Assembly (NCBI RefSeq): GCF_018221685.1
Contig: NZ_JAGJTM010000002.1
Location: forward strand, 2,501 to 66,500
Source of the DNA: Bombella apis
Lineage (GTDB): Bacteria > Pseudomonadota > Alphaproteobacteria > Acetobacterales > Acetobacteraceae
DNA length: 64,000 bases
Direction: 5' to 3'
The notes beneath the pieces are model-generated. The model had not been told where the DNA came from. It made no database searches and saw only the letters and a list, made by a program, of their open reading frames with translations. This document shows, piece after piece, positions 10,658-21,224 of this stretch; the first letter of the stretch is position 1, and each line of letters begins with the position of its first letter. A program made the position numbers and the translations under genes.

Positions 10658-10685
10658 TTTGTAATCTAATTTTGCTGGATGACAA
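10658..10685 (-). promoter_or_regulatory. predicted promoter of the mini-CRISPR
   Basis: On the minus strand TTGTCA (10685-10680, 5 of 6 to TTGACA), a 16-nt gap and TACAAA (10663-10658, 4 of 6 to TATAAT). Transcription would begin near 10651, at the outer edge of the first repeat, and run through the array towards the DUF2130 gene. Predicted by eye only. Confidence 0.45.
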
Positions 10686-10700
10686 GAGATTCTTTATAAA
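10672..10700 (+). promoter_or_regulatory. possible divergent promoter within the self-protospacer
   Basis: TTGCTG (10672-10677), a 17-nt gap and TATAAA (10695-10700). The -10 is good and the -35 weak. A start near 10707 would transcribe towards ffh through AAAGGAGG (10731-10738) and a tiny frame at 10724-10759. A second candidate, TTGATC (10701) to TATGGA (10723), overlaps it. Low confidence without transcript data. Confidence 0.35.
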
Positions 10701-10715
10701 TTGATCAGCTATCTT
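10680..10715 (-). promoter_or_regulatory. partial self-protospacer with AAG PAM
   Basis: On the minus strand the AAG at 10715-10713 is followed by a sequence that matches the spacer of the mini-CRISPR at positions 1-5, 7-11 and 14-17. Among the first 17 positions only 6, 12 and 13 differ, and the remainder does not match. Positions 6 and 12 are the flipped-out bases that type I-E Cascade does not read. The 33-bp site covers the -35 of the predicted array promoter and the -10 of a divergent plus-strand promoter-like sequence. Confidence 0.6.
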
Positions 10716-10914
10716 GTTATTTTATGGATAAAAGGAGGCAGGTGGAAACGGCGGGGTAAAAAAGTGAGCTGAGGGCAGTTATCCTGCCTTCTGCCGAGAC
10801 GGGAAAAGCTTGACGGAACTCCAGAGAGGCCGTAAAGGCGTAGGAAGTTTACGGACACGTCACTCCGCGAGGGTTCGCGCAGTGGCGCGTTTGTCATGGA
10901 ATTAAGGATAGCCC

Positions 10915-12336
10915 GTGTTCGAGCAGCTCTCTGGCAGAATGTCGAAAGTTTTCGAAGGTCTTTCCCGCGGGGAGAGGCTTTCGGAGGGTGACGTCACCGA
11001 GGCCATGCGCGAGGTCCGTCTGGCCATGCTGGAGGCCGACGTGGCCCTGCCGGTGGTGCGTAGCTTCGTCAGCAAGGTGAAGGAACGTGCTGTCGGCGGT
11101 GAGGTGCTGGATGGCGTCTCGCCCGGTCAGGCCGTGGCGAAGATCGTCAATGATGCGCTGATCGAGGCTCTGGGTGGTGCTGGTGCGGTGCCGTTGAACC
11201 TGTCGGCTCCGGCTCCAATTCCTTATCTTCTGGTCGGCCTTCAGGGGGCGGGCAAGACCACGACTGCCGGCAAGCTGGCCCTCCGTCTCGCCAGCCGTGA
11301 GCGGAAGAAGGTGCTGCTCGCCAGTCTGGACGTGCAGCGTCCGGCGGCCCAGCTCCAGCTCCAGCAGATCGCCGAGCAGGTGGGCGGACGCACGGATGGG
11401 CTGGTCACCTCCCTGCCGATCGAACAGGGGCAGGGGCCTGTCGAGATCGCCCGCCGTGCGCTGGATGCAGGGCGCCGTGAAGGCTTCGACATCGTCATTC
11501 TCGACACCGCAGGGCGTCTGGCCATTGACGAGGCCCTGATGGATGAGGTCCGTCAGGTCCGTGACGTGGCGAAGCCTGTGGAGACGCTGCTGGTCGTCGA
11601 TGCCATGACCGGGCAGGACGCCGTCAATACCGCACAGTCCTTCAAGGACCAGATCGGCCTGACCGGTGTCATCATGAGCCGCATGGATGGTGATGCCCGT
11701 GGTGGTGCCGCCCTCTCCATGAAGGCCGTGACAGGAGAGCCCATCAAGTTCACCGGGTCCGGTGAGAAGATGGAGGCTCTCGAAGAGTTTCATCCCGAGC
11801 GTGTTGCCGGGCGCATTCTGGGGCTGGGCGATGTCGCCGGGCTGGTGGAAAAGGCGTCCGAGCAGCTCGATCAGGAAGAAGGTGAGCGTGTTGCCAAGCG
11901 GATGCTCGCCGGCAAGTTTGATCTGAATGACTATGTCTCGCAGATCAATCAGATCAATCGCCTTGGCTCCATTTCCGGCATTCTTGGTATGCTGCCGGGC
12001 ATGGGCAAGCTGAAGGATAAGCTGGCGGGGAAGGATCTGGACACGTCCATCTTCAACCGTCACAAGGCGATCATTTCCTCCATGACAGCGCAGGAGCGCA
12101 GCGCACCGGAGATCATCAAGGCGTCACGCAAGAAGCGTATCGCCCTTGGGTCTGGCACGAGCGTTCCGGAGGTCAACCGGCTGCTCAAGCAGTTCAGTGA
12201 GATGTCCACCATGATGAAGCGGCTCAACAAGATGGGCGGCCTGTCTGGTCTGATGCGTGGCATGGGGGGGGCCGGTGGTCTGGGCGATATGTTCAAGGGG
12301 ATGGGAGGTCCGGGAGGCCGTCCACCTTTTGGCTGA
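10915..12336 (+). CDS. ffh: signal recognition particle protein Ffh (SRP54)
   Basis: GTPase that binds 4.5S RNA and the signal sequence of nascent membrane proteins and delivers ribosomes to FtsY. GTG start with AAGGA 6 nt upstream. The N domain is residues 1-95 and the G1 motif GLQGAGKTTTAGK spans 108-120. The DVQRPAA block (about 137-143) and DTAGR follow. The G4 block reads SRMDGDARGG, where TKxD is common. The Met-rich M domain from about 330 has KRIALGSGTSVPEVNRLLKQF and a Gly/Met-rich tail. 473 aa is normal. It leads the operon ffh-rpsP-rimM-trmD-rplS. Confidence 0.97.
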   Translation: MFEQLSGRMSKVFEGLSRGERLSEGDVTEAMREVRLAMLEADVALPVVRSFVSKVKERAVGGEVLDGVSPGQAVAKIVNDALIEALGGAGAVPLNLSAPAPIPYLLVGLQGAGKTTTAGKLALRLASRERKKVLLASLDVQRPAAQLQLQQIAEQVGGRTDGLVTSLPIEQGQGPVEIARRALDAGRREGFDIVILDTAGRLAIDEALMDEVRQVRDVAKPVETLLVVDAMTGQDAVNTAQSFKDQIGLTGVIMSRMDGDARGGAALSMKAVTGEPIKFTGSGEKMEALEEFHPERVAGRILGLGDVAGLVEKASEQLDQEEGERVAKRMLAGKFDLNDYVSQINQINRLGSISGILGMLPGMGKLKDKLAGKDLDTSIFNRHKAIISSMTAQERSAPEIIKASRKKRIALGSGTSVPEVNRLLKQFSEMSTMMKRLNKMGGLSGLMRGMGGAGGLGDMFKGMGGPGGRPPFG

Positions 12337-12390
12337 GTGTCCTCTTGGCTGTCTGTCTTTTTGTAATGTTCTGATGATGCAGGAGTTGTT

Positions 12391-12744
12391 ATGAGCCTGA
12401 AGATCCGTCTGTCCCGCGCAGGTGCGAAGAAGCGTCCGTATTACCACATCGTGGTTGCCGACAGCCGCAGCCCGCGCGATGGCCGTTTTGTTGAGAAGGT
12501 GGGTGCCTACAACCCGATGCTGCCGTCCGACCACGCCGACCGCGTGCGCCTGAATGACGAGCGCATCAAGCACTGGCTGGAGCAGGGTGCCCAGGCAACC
12601 GACCGTGTGGCCCGTTTCCTCGGCCATGCCGGTCTGGCACCGAAGCCGGCCTTCCGTGAGCAGCCCAAGAAGTCCGCTCCGAAGAAGAAGGCCCAGGAGC
12701 GTGCTGCCAAGGCTGCTGAAGCCGCCAAGGCAGCCGAGGCCTGA
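12391..12744 (+). CDS. rpsP: 30S ribosomal protein S16
   Basis: Small-subunit assembly protein. The first 80 residues are typical S16 ([48 protein letters not shown]). The last 35 residues are a Lys/Ala extension ([20 protein letters not shown]) common in alphaproteobacteria. AGGAG is 6-8 nt upstream of the ATG. Length is 117 aa. It lies 54 nt behind ffh in the same operon. Confidence 0.97.
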   Translation: MSLKIRLSRAGAKKRPYYHIVVADSRSPRDGRFVEKVGAYNPMLPSDHADRVRLNDERIKHWLEQGAQATDRVARFLGHAGLAPKPAFREQPKKSAPKKKAQERAAKAAEAAKAAEA

Positions 12745-12769
12745 TCAGGCCTGAGCGGGAGATTTCTTC

Positions 12770-13312
12770 TTGTCACACCGTCCTTCACATCAGGATGTTC
12801 TGGTCGCCACGATAGGGCGTCCGCATGGCGTGCGGGGGCTCGTGCGCCTGCACCCGGCAACGGAGCATCCCGAGACGCTCGAGGAACTCGGGCCTCTTCA
12901 TGATGAGACGGGCAGCGTGTGGCAGATACGCTGGAAGGCACCGGGCATTGCTGCCGTCCTGGGACAGGACGGACAGCCCCTGCCGGACCGGACGGCGGCA
13001 GAAAAGCTGGTGAACCGTAAGCTCTATGTTGCCCGTGAGGCTCTGCCGGAGGTGGAAGAGGACGAGTTCTATCATATCGACCTGATCGGTATGGAAGCCG
13101 TTCTTGCTTCCGGGGAGACCGTGGGGCGTGTTGTCAGTGTCCATGACTATGGGGCTGGCACCAGTCTGGAGCTGGAAGCGGGGCAGCTGATTCCTTTCAC
13201 CATGGCCTGCGTGCCGGAGGTGGACATGAAGGCGAAACGCCTCGTGGTCGTCCCGCCGGAAGCCGTGGAAGTGGAAGGGGATCTGGCTGGTGAGGTGGAA
13301 GTCCGCTCATGA
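12770..13312 (+). CDS. rimM: 16S rRNA processing protein RimM
   Basis: RimM binds S19 and helps maturation of the 30S head. Residues 12-25 ([14 protein letters not shown]) begin the RimM beta-barrel, and the C-terminal PRC-barrel contains [12 protein letters not shown] and [12 protein letters not shown]. The start used is TTG at 12770, with GCGGGAGA upstream, because no ATG or GTG fits in front of the conserved block. Length is 180 aa. The last 4 nt overlap trmD, so the two are translationally coupled. Confidence 0.93.
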   Translation: MSHRPSHQDVLVATIGRPHGVRGLVRLHPATEHPETLEELGPLHDETGSVWQIRWKAPGIAAVLGQDGQPLPDRTAAEKLVNRKLYVAREALPEVEEDEFYHIDLIGMEAVLASGETVGRVVSVHDYGAGTSLELEAGQLIPFTMACVPEVDMKAKRLVVVPPEAVEVEGDLAGEVEVRS

Positions 13313-14013
13313 CATGGCAGGCTGACATCCTGACCCTCTTCCCGGAGATGTTCCCCGGTCCGCTGGGCTGCTCCCTTGCAGGGCGTGCCCTGGAGCGGAA
13401 CCTGTGGGCCTGTAGAACGCATGACCTCCGTCCGTTCGGGCGGGGTGTGCACAAGGCCCTGGATGATGCGCCATTTGGCGGGGGCGCAGGGATGGTCATG
13501 CGGCCGGACGTGCTGGATGACGCCCTGACCAGCGTGAGGCAGACAGATGATGGCCGCTCGGTGATCTATCCGACACCACGGGGCCATCGTCTGGGACAGA
13601 AGGACATTGCACGGTACGTTCAGGGAGAGGGCGTCGTCATTCTCTGTGGACGGTTTGAGGGGGTTGATGAGCGGGTGCTGGAGAAACATGCGGTCGAACA
13701 GGTCTGCATGGGGGATTTTGTCCTCTCCGGGGGAGAAATACCGGCACTGGCACTCCTTGATGGCTGTGTGAGACTTCTGCCGGGTGTGATGGGGTCAGCC
13801 CTGAGCGGGGAGGAGGAAAGCTTCTCTGCCGGACTGCTGGAATACCCCCAGTACACGCGGCCTGCCACATGGGAGGGGAGGGATGTCCCGCCCGTCCTGC
13901 TTTCTGGCAATCATGGGGAGATCGCCCGCTGGCGAGATGAGAAATCCATCGCTGTGACCCGTACACGTCGCCCGGACCTCTGGGCCATGTACGAACAGCA
14001 GCAACAGAGTTGA
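13309..14013 (+). CDS. trmD: tRNA (guanine-37-N1)-methyltransferase TrmD
   Basis: SPOUT-class methyltransferase that makes m1G37 in tRNAs and so prevents frameshifting. Conserved blocks: [15 protein letters not shown] at the start, [25 protein letters not shown], the trefoil-knot SAM site [21 protein letters not shown], and [13 protein letters not shown]. Length is 234 aa, usual for the family. It overlaps rimM by 4 nt and is followed by rplS after 22 nt, the standard order of this operon. Confidence 0.97.
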   Translation: MTWQADILTLFPEMFPGPLGCSLAGRALERNLWACRTHDLRPFGRGVHKALDDAPFGGGAGMVMRPDVLDDALTSVRQTDDGRSVIYPTPRGHRLGQKDIARYVQGEGVVILCGRFEGVDERVLEKHAVEQVCMGDFVLSGGEIPALALLDGCVRLLPGVMGSALSGEEESFSAGLLEYPQYTRPATWEGRDVPPVLLSGNHGEIARWRDEKSIAVTRTRRPDLWAMYEQQQQS

Positions 14014-14035
14014 GTTTTTTTCGGGAGTTTGAAGC

Positions 14036-14413
14036 ATGAACATCATTCAGCAGTACGAGGCGCGCGAAATGGAGCGTCTTTCCGCCATTCGCAGCGTTCC
14101 TGAATTCGCCGCCGGTGATACCGTGCGTGTTGGCGTGCGCGTTGTTGAAGGTACACGCGAACGTGTACAGGTCTTCGAGGGTGTGGTGATTGCCCGCTCA
14201 AACCGTGGTCTGGGCAGCAGCTTCACGGTGCGCAAGGTCTCCAACGGTGAGGGTGTGGAGCGTGTTTTCCCGCTTTTCTCCCCGACGATTGCTGATATTA
14301 CGGTTGTTCGCCGTGGTAAGGTCCGTCGTGCGAAGCTATACTACCTCCGTGGCCGCTCCGGTAAGTCCGCCCGTATTGCCGAGCGTCCGCGTGATGTCAA
14401 AAAGGAGGGCTGA
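14036..14413 (+). CDS. rplS: 50S ribosomal protein L19
   Basis: Located at the 30S-50S interface. It shows the L19 signature blocks [57 protein letters not shown] and [18 protein letters not shown]. Length is 125 aa, with a clear GGGAG site upstream. It is the last translation gene of the operon; leuC follows after 30 nt. Confidence 0.97.
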   Translation: MNIIQQYEAREMERLSAIRSVPEFAAGDTVRVGVRVVEGTRERVQVFEGVVIARSNRGLGSSFTVRKVSNGEGVERVFPLFSPTIADITVVRRGKVRRAKLYYLRGRSGKSARIAERPRDVKKEG

Positions 14414-14443
14414 TTTTCAGCTCTCATAAGGAGATGAGAGAGA

Positions 14444-15886
14444 ATGCAGAATCCGGTTACCCCTAGAACTTTGTATGACAAGATCTGGGACGATCATGTG
14501 GTGAAAGCCCTTGAGGACGGAACGAGCCTTCTCTACATCGACCGCCACCTCCTCCATGAGGTGACCAGCCCGCAGGCCTTCGAGAGTCTGCGGGCCGCAG
14601 GGCGCCCGGTGCGGCGTCCTGATGCCACGATGGCCGTGGCAGACCACAACGTCCCGACCTCCGACCGCTCCCAGCCGGTGGAAGACCCGCAGAGCCGCCT
14701 CCAGATCGAAACGCTGGAAGCGAACGTCAAGGAGTTCGGCGTTCCCTATTTCCCATTGCGGTCCCGCCAGCAGGGCATCGTGCATGTTGTCGGACCGGAG
14801 CAGGGCGTCTCCCTGCCGGGCATGACGATCGTCTGTGGAGACAGTCATACTTCCACGCATGGGGCCTTTGGCTCGCTGGCGTTCGGCATTGGCACGTCCG
14901 AGGTGGAACATGTCCTGGCCACCCAGACCCTGCTCCAGAAGCGCAGCAAGAACATGCGCGTGCGAGTCGAGGGTGAGATTGCTCCCGGCGTGACAGCCAA
15001 GGACATCATGCTCAGCATCATCGGCCGTATCGGTACGGCAGGCGGCACCGGTCATGTGATCGAGTTTGCCGGCTCGGCCATTCGCAAGCTGGACATGGCC
15101 GGACGCATGACGCTCTGCAACATGTCCATCGAGGCTGGTGCCCGTGCCGGTATGGTGGCCCCGGATGAGACGACGTTTGAGTATGTCAGGGGGCGTCCTT
15201 TTGCGCCGCAGGGTGAGGCTTTCGAGCAGGCCGTGGCGTACTGGAAGACCCTCGCCACGGATGAAGGTGCCCACTTTGATGAGGAAGTGGTGCTGGATGC
15301 TGCCGAGATCAGCCCGTCCGTCACATGGGGCACCAGCCCCGAGGATGTCCTGCCCATTACCGGCACCGTGCCTCGTCCCGAAGATTTTGCCGATCCGGCC
15401 AAGGCCGAGCGCATCCGCCGCACACTGGCCTATATGGGGCTGGAAGCGGGTCAGAAGATTGCCGGTACGCCGGTGGATGTCGTTTTCATCGGGTCCTGCA
15501 CGAACAGCCGCATTGAGGACCTCCGGGCTGCTGCGGCCGTGCTGAAAGGCCGCAAGGTGGCAGACGGCGTACGGGCCATGGTCGTGCCGGGTTCCGGTCT
15601 GGTCCGTCATGCGGCGGAGCAGGAAGGGCTGGACAGGATTTTCCGTGATGCCGGTTTTGAATGGCGTGAGGCGGGCTGCTCCATGTGTCTGGGCATGAAT
15701 CCCGACAGGTTGAGTGCCGGGCAGCGTTCTGCTTCCACTTCCAACCGTAATTTTGAGGGGCGTCAGGGGCCTGATGGCCGCACCCATCTCTGTTCTCCGA
15801 CAATGGCTGCTGCGGCTGCCGTGACGGGGACACTGTGCGATGCACGGGACCTGCTGGAGCCGACAATGGCAGAAGGAGCCGCCTGA
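14444..15886 (+). CDS. leuC: 3-isopropylmalate dehydratase large subunit LeuC
   Basis: With LeuD it isomerises 2-isopropylmalate to 3-isopropylmalate in leucine synthesis. It belongs to the aconitase superfamily. Iron-sulfur ligands are visible: the Cys in [11 protein letters not shown] or FIGSCTNSR region and the pair in [21 protein letters not shown] opens the protein and [10 protein letters not shown] lies near the end. Length is 480 aa. AAGGAG is upstream. It follows rplS after 30 nt and lies 2 nt before leuD, so the leucine genes are probably read through from the ribosomal operon. No leader peptide with Leu codons was seen in that gap. Confidence 0.97.
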   Translation: MQNPVTPRTLYDKIWDDHVVKALEDGTSLLYIDRHLLHEVTSPQAFESLRAAGRPVRRPDATMAVADHNVPTSDRSQPVEDPQSRLQIETLEANVKEFGVPYFPLRSRQQGIVHVVGPEQGVSLPGMTIVCGDSHTSTHGAFGSLAFGIGTSEVEHVLATQTLLQKRSKNMRVRVEGEIAPGVTAKDIMLSIIGRIGTAGGTGHVIEFAGSAIRKLDMAGRMTLCNMSIEAGARAGMVAPDETTFEYVRGRPFAPQGEAFEQAVAYWKTLATDEGAHFDEEVVLDAAEISPSVTWGTSPEDVLPITGTVPRPEDFADPAKAERIRRTLAYMGLEAGQKIAGTPVDVVFIGSCTNSRIEDLRAAAAVLKGRKVADGVRAMVVPGSGLVRHAAEQEGLDRIFRDAGFEWREAGCSMCLGMNPDRLSAGQRSASTSNRNFEGRQGPDGRTHLCSPTMAAAAAVTGTLCDARDLLEPTMAEGAA

Positions 15887-15888
15887 TC

Positions 15889-16551
15889 ATGGAAAAATTC
15901 ACCCGTCTGACAAGCGTTGCTGCCGCCCTGCCACAGGAGAACGTGGATACGGACCAGATCATCCCGGCCCGTTTCCTCAAGACCATCCGCCGAACAGGCC
16001 TGGGCGAGCATCTTTTTGCAGGCCAGCGTTACGATGCTGATGGCCGGGAAAATCCGGACTTCGTGCTCAACAAGCCGGCCTATCGCAAGGCCGGCATCCT
16101 GATCACGCTGGATAATCTTGGCTGCGGGTCATCCCGTGAGCACGCCCCTTGGGCCTTGCTGGATTTCGGCATACGCTGCGTGATCGCTCCCAGCTTTGCG
16201 GACATTTTTTACAACAACTGTTTCAAGAACGGCATCCTCCCGATCCGTCTTCCCCGTGAGCAGTGTCTTGCCCTGATGGAGGATGCCAGCCACGGCGAGA
16301 ATGCCCGCCTGACGGTTGATCTGGAAAAGCAGGAAATCCATCGCCCGGATGGTGAGGTCGTGTCTTTCGAGATGGACCCGTTCCGTCGCCAGGTTCTTCT
16401 GGAAGGGCTGGATGATGTGGCCCAGACACTGAAGAACCATGAGCAGGCCATCCGTGAGTTCGAGGCCCGTCCATCCCGTGCCTGGGTGCCGTCCACGAAA
16501 CAGCCGGGTCGCCCGCAGAGTGTCATTGGTAGCAAGGGAGAGCAGGCATGA
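15889..16551 (+). CDS. leuD: 3-isopropylmalate dehydratase small subunit LeuD
   Basis: Swivel subunit of isopropylmalate isomerase. Start at 15889 ([10 protein letters not shown]), 2 nt behind the leuC stop. The upstream in-frame extension would sit inside leuC. Family blocks: [46 protein letters not shown]. Length is 220 aa. AGAAGGAG sits about 12 nt upstream, inside leuC. The stop overlaps the leuB start by 4 nt (ATGA), implying coupled translation. Confidence 0.96.
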   Translation: MEKFTRLTSVAAALPQENVDTDQIIPARFLKTIRRTGLGEHLFAGQRYDADGRENPDFVLNKPAYRKAGILITLDNLGCGSSREHAPWALLDFGIRCVIAPSFADIFYNNCFKNGILPIRLPREQCLALMEDASHGENARLTVDLEKQEIHRPDGEVVSFEMDPFRRQVLLEGLDDVAQTLKNHEQAIREFEARPSRAWVPSTKQPGRPQSVIGSKGEQA

Positions 16552-17657
16552 GCGCAAGACAGAAAATCCTGCTGCTGCCGGGTGATGGCATCGGCCCGGA
16601 GATCATGGAGCAGGCCGTCAGGATCATCGACTGGTTGAAGGCCGAACGTGGCCTCGATGTTGACCTGTCGGAAGACCTCGTCGGTGGGGCCTCATTGGCG
16701 AAGCATGATGTGCCCATCCGGGATGAGGTGATCGCCAAGGCCAAGGCTGCTGATGCCGTACTGTTCGGCTCTGTCGGTGATCCTGCGTGGAAGGACGTGC
16801 CGTTTGACCGTCGGCCGGAGGTGGCCATCCTGCGCCTCCGCAAGGAGCTGAACCTGTACGCCAACCTGCGTCCGGCCAAGCTGTTCGACCCGCTGCTTTC
16901 CGCCTCTGCGCTGAAGCCGGACGTTGTGCGTGGGCTGGACCTGATGATCGTGCGGGAGACGGTCGGTGGCGTCTATTTCGGGGAGCCTCGTGGAATCGAG
17001 ACCCTGCCGGATGGCACGAAGCGTGGCGTGAATACGGAAGTCTATACGACCGCCGAGATCGAACGTGTGGCCCGTGTGGCTTTCGACCTCGCCCGTCTGC
17101 GCAGTGGCCGTGTCTGCTCCGTGGAGAAAGGCAACGTCATGGAGAGCGGCCTGCTCTGGCGTGAGGTGGTCACGGACCTGCACAAGCGTGAGTATTCCGA
17201 TGTGACGCTGACGCACATGCTGGCGGATAACTGCGCCATGCAGCTCGTGCGTGATCCTCGCCAGTTTGACGTGATGGTCACGGGCAACCTCTTTGGCGAT
17301 CTTCTGTCAGACCTCGCCTCCATGCTGACCGGGTCTCTGGGGATGCTGCCTTCTGCCACGCTGGGCACGCCGGAAGGGTCGGACAGGCAGGCCGCCCTGT
17401 ATGAGCCGATTCATGGCAGTGCGCCAGATATTGCCGGGAAGGGCATTGCCAATCCGCTGGCGCAGATCCTGTCTCTGGCCATGATGCTGCGTTACTCGCT
17501 GGATCGTGGTGCGGATTCCGAGCTGATCGAGCAGGCCGTTTCCAACGTTCTGGCTTCCGGGCTGCGGACGGCGGACATCGCTGCTGCTGGTGAGAGCCGT
17601 GTTAGCACGGCGGAGATGGGAGAAGCCGTGCTGAAGGAACTTCAGAAACTCGCCTGA
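16548..17657 (+). CDS. leuB: 3-isopropylmalate dehydrogenase LeuB
   Basis: NAD-dependent oxidative decarboxylation of 3-isopropylmalate to 2-oxoisocaproate. Conserved blocks: [12 protein letters not shown] at the N-terminus, [27 protein letters not shown], the NAD/metal loop [25 protein letters not shown], and [21 protein letters not shown]. Length is 369 aa. It completes leuCDB and is followed by a strong terminator at 17689. Confidence 0.97.
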   Translation: MSARQKILLLPGDGIGPEIMEQAVRIIDWLKAERGLDVDLSEDLVGGASLAKHDVPIRDEVIAKAKAADAVLFGSVGDPAWKDVPFDRRPEVAILRLRKELNLYANLRPAKLFDPLLSASALKPDVVRGLDLMIVRETVGGVYFGEPRGIETLPDGTKRGVNTEVYTTAEIERVARVAFDLARLRSGRVCSVEKGNVMESGLLWREVVTDLHKREYSDVTLTHMLADNCAMQLVRDPRQFDVMVTGNLFGDLLSDLASMLTGSLGMLPSATLGTPEGSDRQAALYEPIHGSAPDIAGKGIANPLAQILSLAMMLRYSLDRGADSELIEQAVSNVLASGLRTADIAAAGESRVSTAEMGEAVLKELQKLA

Positions 17658-17688
17658 TCTCCGGGTGATTGTGCTATGAACTGCCATG

Positions 17689-17722
17689 CGCCCGCCTGTG
17701 TCTCACGGGCGGGCGTTTTTTT
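17689..17722 (+). terminator. intrinsic terminator of the ffh-leuB operon
   Basis: CGCCCGCC (17689-17696) pairs with GGCGGGCG (17708-17715), followed by seven T. It is the first strong terminator seen after ffh, in line with a single long transcriptional unit. Confidence 0.92.
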
Positions 17723-17724
17723 GA

Positions 17725-18944
<1,220 letters not shown>

Positions 18945-18945
<1 letters not shown>

Positions 18946-20150
18946 TGTTCAGACCGTCCCGGCGTCTCGCCACATTGCCCACGCCAGCGACGATCGCCAT
19001 GGCGGCCCGTGCCCGTGAACTGAAAGCGCAGGGCAAACCGGTCATTTCTCTGGCTCTGGGGCAGCCTGATTTTCCATCTCCTGCGGCAGCTCTTGATGGA
19101 GCCGTGGCGGAAGTGAAGGCTGGCCATACCGGCTATCCGCCCATTCCGGGGCAGAAGCCGCTGCTGGAGGCCGTTGCCGGGAAGTTCCGGCGGGATAACG
19201 GGCTGGACGTCTCGCTGGACCAGCTCATGGTCTGTAATGGTGGCAAGCAGGCCATTTTCAATGCGTTCATGGCCTCGCTTGATGATGGGGATGAGGTCAT
19301 CGTTCCAGCACCATACTGGGTCAGCTATCCGCTCATTGCCCGGATGTTCGGTGGCGTGCCGGTGGAGATTGCCTGCCGGGAGGAAGACGGTTTCCGGCCC
19401 CAGGCCGAGGCCATCCGCAAGGCCATCACGCCTCGGACCCGCTGGCTCGTGCTGAATTTCCCCAACAATCCGACCGGTGCCATTCTGGAGCGGGACGATC
19501 TGGAGGCCATTGCCGCCGTCCTGCGGGAAGCTCCGCATGTCATGGTAATGAGCGACGAGATTTATGAGCACCTGACCTTTGATGGCAGGCATCATCTCTC
19601 CCTGCTCAATGTCGCTCCGGACCTTGCCGACCGTATCCTCATCATCAATGGCATGAGCAAGGCTTATGCCATGACAGGCTGGCGGGTCGGGTTTGCCTGC
19701 GGCCCGGTGCCTCTCATCAGGGCGATGATCAAGGTGCAGGGCAATACGACATCAGGCATCTGCACGCTGGCGCAGGGTGGTTCCGTGGCAGCCCTGAAAG
19801 AGGATATTGCCGGGGTTCAGGCCATGCGTGAGACCTACGAACGGCGGCGTGGGCTTGTGGTTGATGCCTTGCGGCGAATCGAGGGGCTGAGCTGTGCCCT
19901 GCCGCAGGGTGCTTTTTATGCCTATCCGGGGCTGTCTGCCCTGATCGGGCGGAAATCTGCCGGGGGGCGTCTGCTGAGTGATGACGTGGCCTTTGCGGAG
20001 GCCCTGCTGGAGGAGGCTCACGTGGCAACCGTGCCGGGTTCAGCCTTCGGCTATGGGCCGCATCTGCGCCTGTCCTTTGCGGCGTCTGACGAGGAACTGG
20101 AAGAAGCCTGCCGGCGGTTGGCAGGCTTCGTGCAGGGAATCACGGACTGA
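18945..20150 (+). CDS. pyridoxal-phosphate aminotransferase, aspartate aminotransferase type (copy 2)
   Basis: Paralogue of the preceding gene, aligned over its whole length: LALGQPDFPSP, VCNGGKQAIFNAFMASLDDGDEV, NFPNNPTGAILE, SDEIYEHLTFDG and [15 protein letters not shown] with the PLP lysine. Length is 401 aa. It starts within the stop of copy 1 (TGATG), so translation is coupled. The two differ in substrate-binding positions (GEPDFDTP against GQPDFPSP), which suggests different substrates after a tandem duplication. Specificity cannot be assigned. Confidence 0.9.
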
Positions 20151-20157
20151 CAGAGAC

Positions 20158-20193
20158 GGGGGCCATGTCTGCTGCTGGCAAAGAATGGCCCCC
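20158..20193. terminator. hairpin between convergent genes
   Basis: GGGGGCCAT (20158-20166) pairs with ATGGCCCCC (20185-20193) across an 18-nt loop, between the aminotransferase stop and the stop of the minus-strand gene at 20203. There is no T-run, so bidirectional termination is only probable. Confidence 0.5.
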
Positions 20194-20202
20194 CCTCCGT
20201 TT

Positions 20203-20736
20203 TCAGGGACGCTGGTTCCACTCATTCAGCAGGGTGATGACGGATTGCGGAGCCATCTGGCGGGCCGAACCGAGGGCGAGGGTGCCATCAGGGTTCAGCA
20301 GGCGGCCCTGGGGTGTGAGGATCAGGACCGTCGGGACGGCCTTGATGGTCACGCCATACTGCTGGGCCAGCTCCATGTTGGTATCAAGATGCCCGACATT
20401 GACGGGGACGATCACGAAGTGCTCGTCCAGCCACTGGCTGACGGAGGGAACGGCGAAGATGCCTGCAAGAATGCGGCAGTCCGGGCACCAGTTCCCTCCG
20501 AAATCCAGAAGGACACGCCGGTTGGTTCTGGCGGCGGTCAGGAAGGCTTCATGAACCTGTCTGGCGGCCAGGTCAGCTGGCGGGTAAGGCTCATGGGCGG
20601 GAGTGATGGTGGTCATTCTGCTGATGTCTGGCAGGGGAGCGGGTGCTGTTGGGGCTGGGCTGGCACCCTGCGCGACACCGGAGGAGAGGAGAAGGCCCAT
20701 ACCGGCAAGAGCCAGGGCGGAGTGGTAAAAACGCAT
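20203..20736 (-). CDS. periplasmic thioredoxin-like protein (WCPDC)
   Basis: Start at 20736 is preferred. AGGAGA lies 5 nt upstream, and the product begins with a Sec signal peptide (MRFYHSALALAGMGLLLSSGVAQGA, cleavage near residue 25), then a Pro/Ala-rich linker. The frame is open further upstream but without a signal. The thioredoxin domain has RVLLDFGGNWCPDCR with the redox pair CPDC, VNVGHLDTN, and the cis-Pro loop KAVPTVLIL. Length is 177 aa. The CPDC sequence and the export signal suggest a disulfide reductase or isomerase in the periplasm; the partner is unknown. Confidence 0.85.
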   Translation of the reverse strand: MRFYHSALALAGMGLLLSSGVAQGASPAPTAPAPLPDISRMTTITPAHEPYPPADLAARQVHEAFLTAARTNRRVLLDFGGNWCPDCRILAGIFAVPSVSQWLDEHFVIVPVNVGHLDTNMELAQQYGVTIKAVPTVLILTPQGRLLNPDGTLALGSARQMAPQSVITLLNEWNQRP

Positions 20737-20894
20737 GATCTCTCCTGAGACAGTGGGTTTGTGAAGAATTCGTTCCCTATTGTTAGCGGCAAGGTAACAA
20801 CAGGACGTTAAACAGGCGGTGGACGCCGAGCTTTTCTTGATAAGCCATGAGGTCATGAATTAGGGTAGAATCTTGGGTTTGATAAGGCGATGGT

Positions 20895-21224
20895 GTGCTT
20901 GTGGTGAGACGGAAACGGCCAATTTTTTATACTGCTTCCCGCAAGGAGGTTTCAGTCCTTTCGACATTGGGGCGGATGGTCGTTCTGCTTGGGCTTACCT
21001 GTGGCCTGCTGCTGGTGGTCAGGTTCTACCAGCCTGCAACCCGTCTCATGCAACATGCTGTCAGCACGGCATTGTGGCAGCGGCTTTATGGTCTGTTTCA
21101 TGTCGAAACGGCCTTGGGGCGTGAGCAGCTGATCCTGATCGGAATCGTCCTTTCCTGTTTCCTGCTTGCCCTGCTGATACAGCTTCTGGCCCTGTGGCTC
21201 ATGAATCGGGTCCGCCGTCGTTAG
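20895..21224 (+). CDS. small membrane protein with two transmembrane segments
   Basis: No family recognised. The frame contains two hydrophobic stretches, about residues 28-43 (MVVLLGLTCGLLLVV) and 77-100 (QLILIGIVLSCFLLALLIQLLALWL), and ends NRVRRR, a positive cytosolic end. The start is uncertain: GTG at 20895 gives 109 aa, while an AAGGAGG at 20943-20949 and ATG at 20976 would give a shorter protein beginning MVVLLGLT. It is divergent from the thioredoxin-like gene and convergent with the DUF423 gene, overlapping its stop by 4 nt. Confidence 0.6.
   Translation: MLVVRRKRPIFYTASRKEVSVLSTLGRMVVLLGLTCGLLLVVRFYQPATRLMQHAVSTALWQRLYGLFHVETALGREQLILIGIVLSCFLLALLIQLLALWLMNRVRRR

Noticed and set aside
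10467..10914. 4.5S RNA gene next to ffh
   Set aside because: No tetraloop hairpin with the conserved SRP core was found in the gap; the GC-rich palindromes there are the CRISPR-like repeats.
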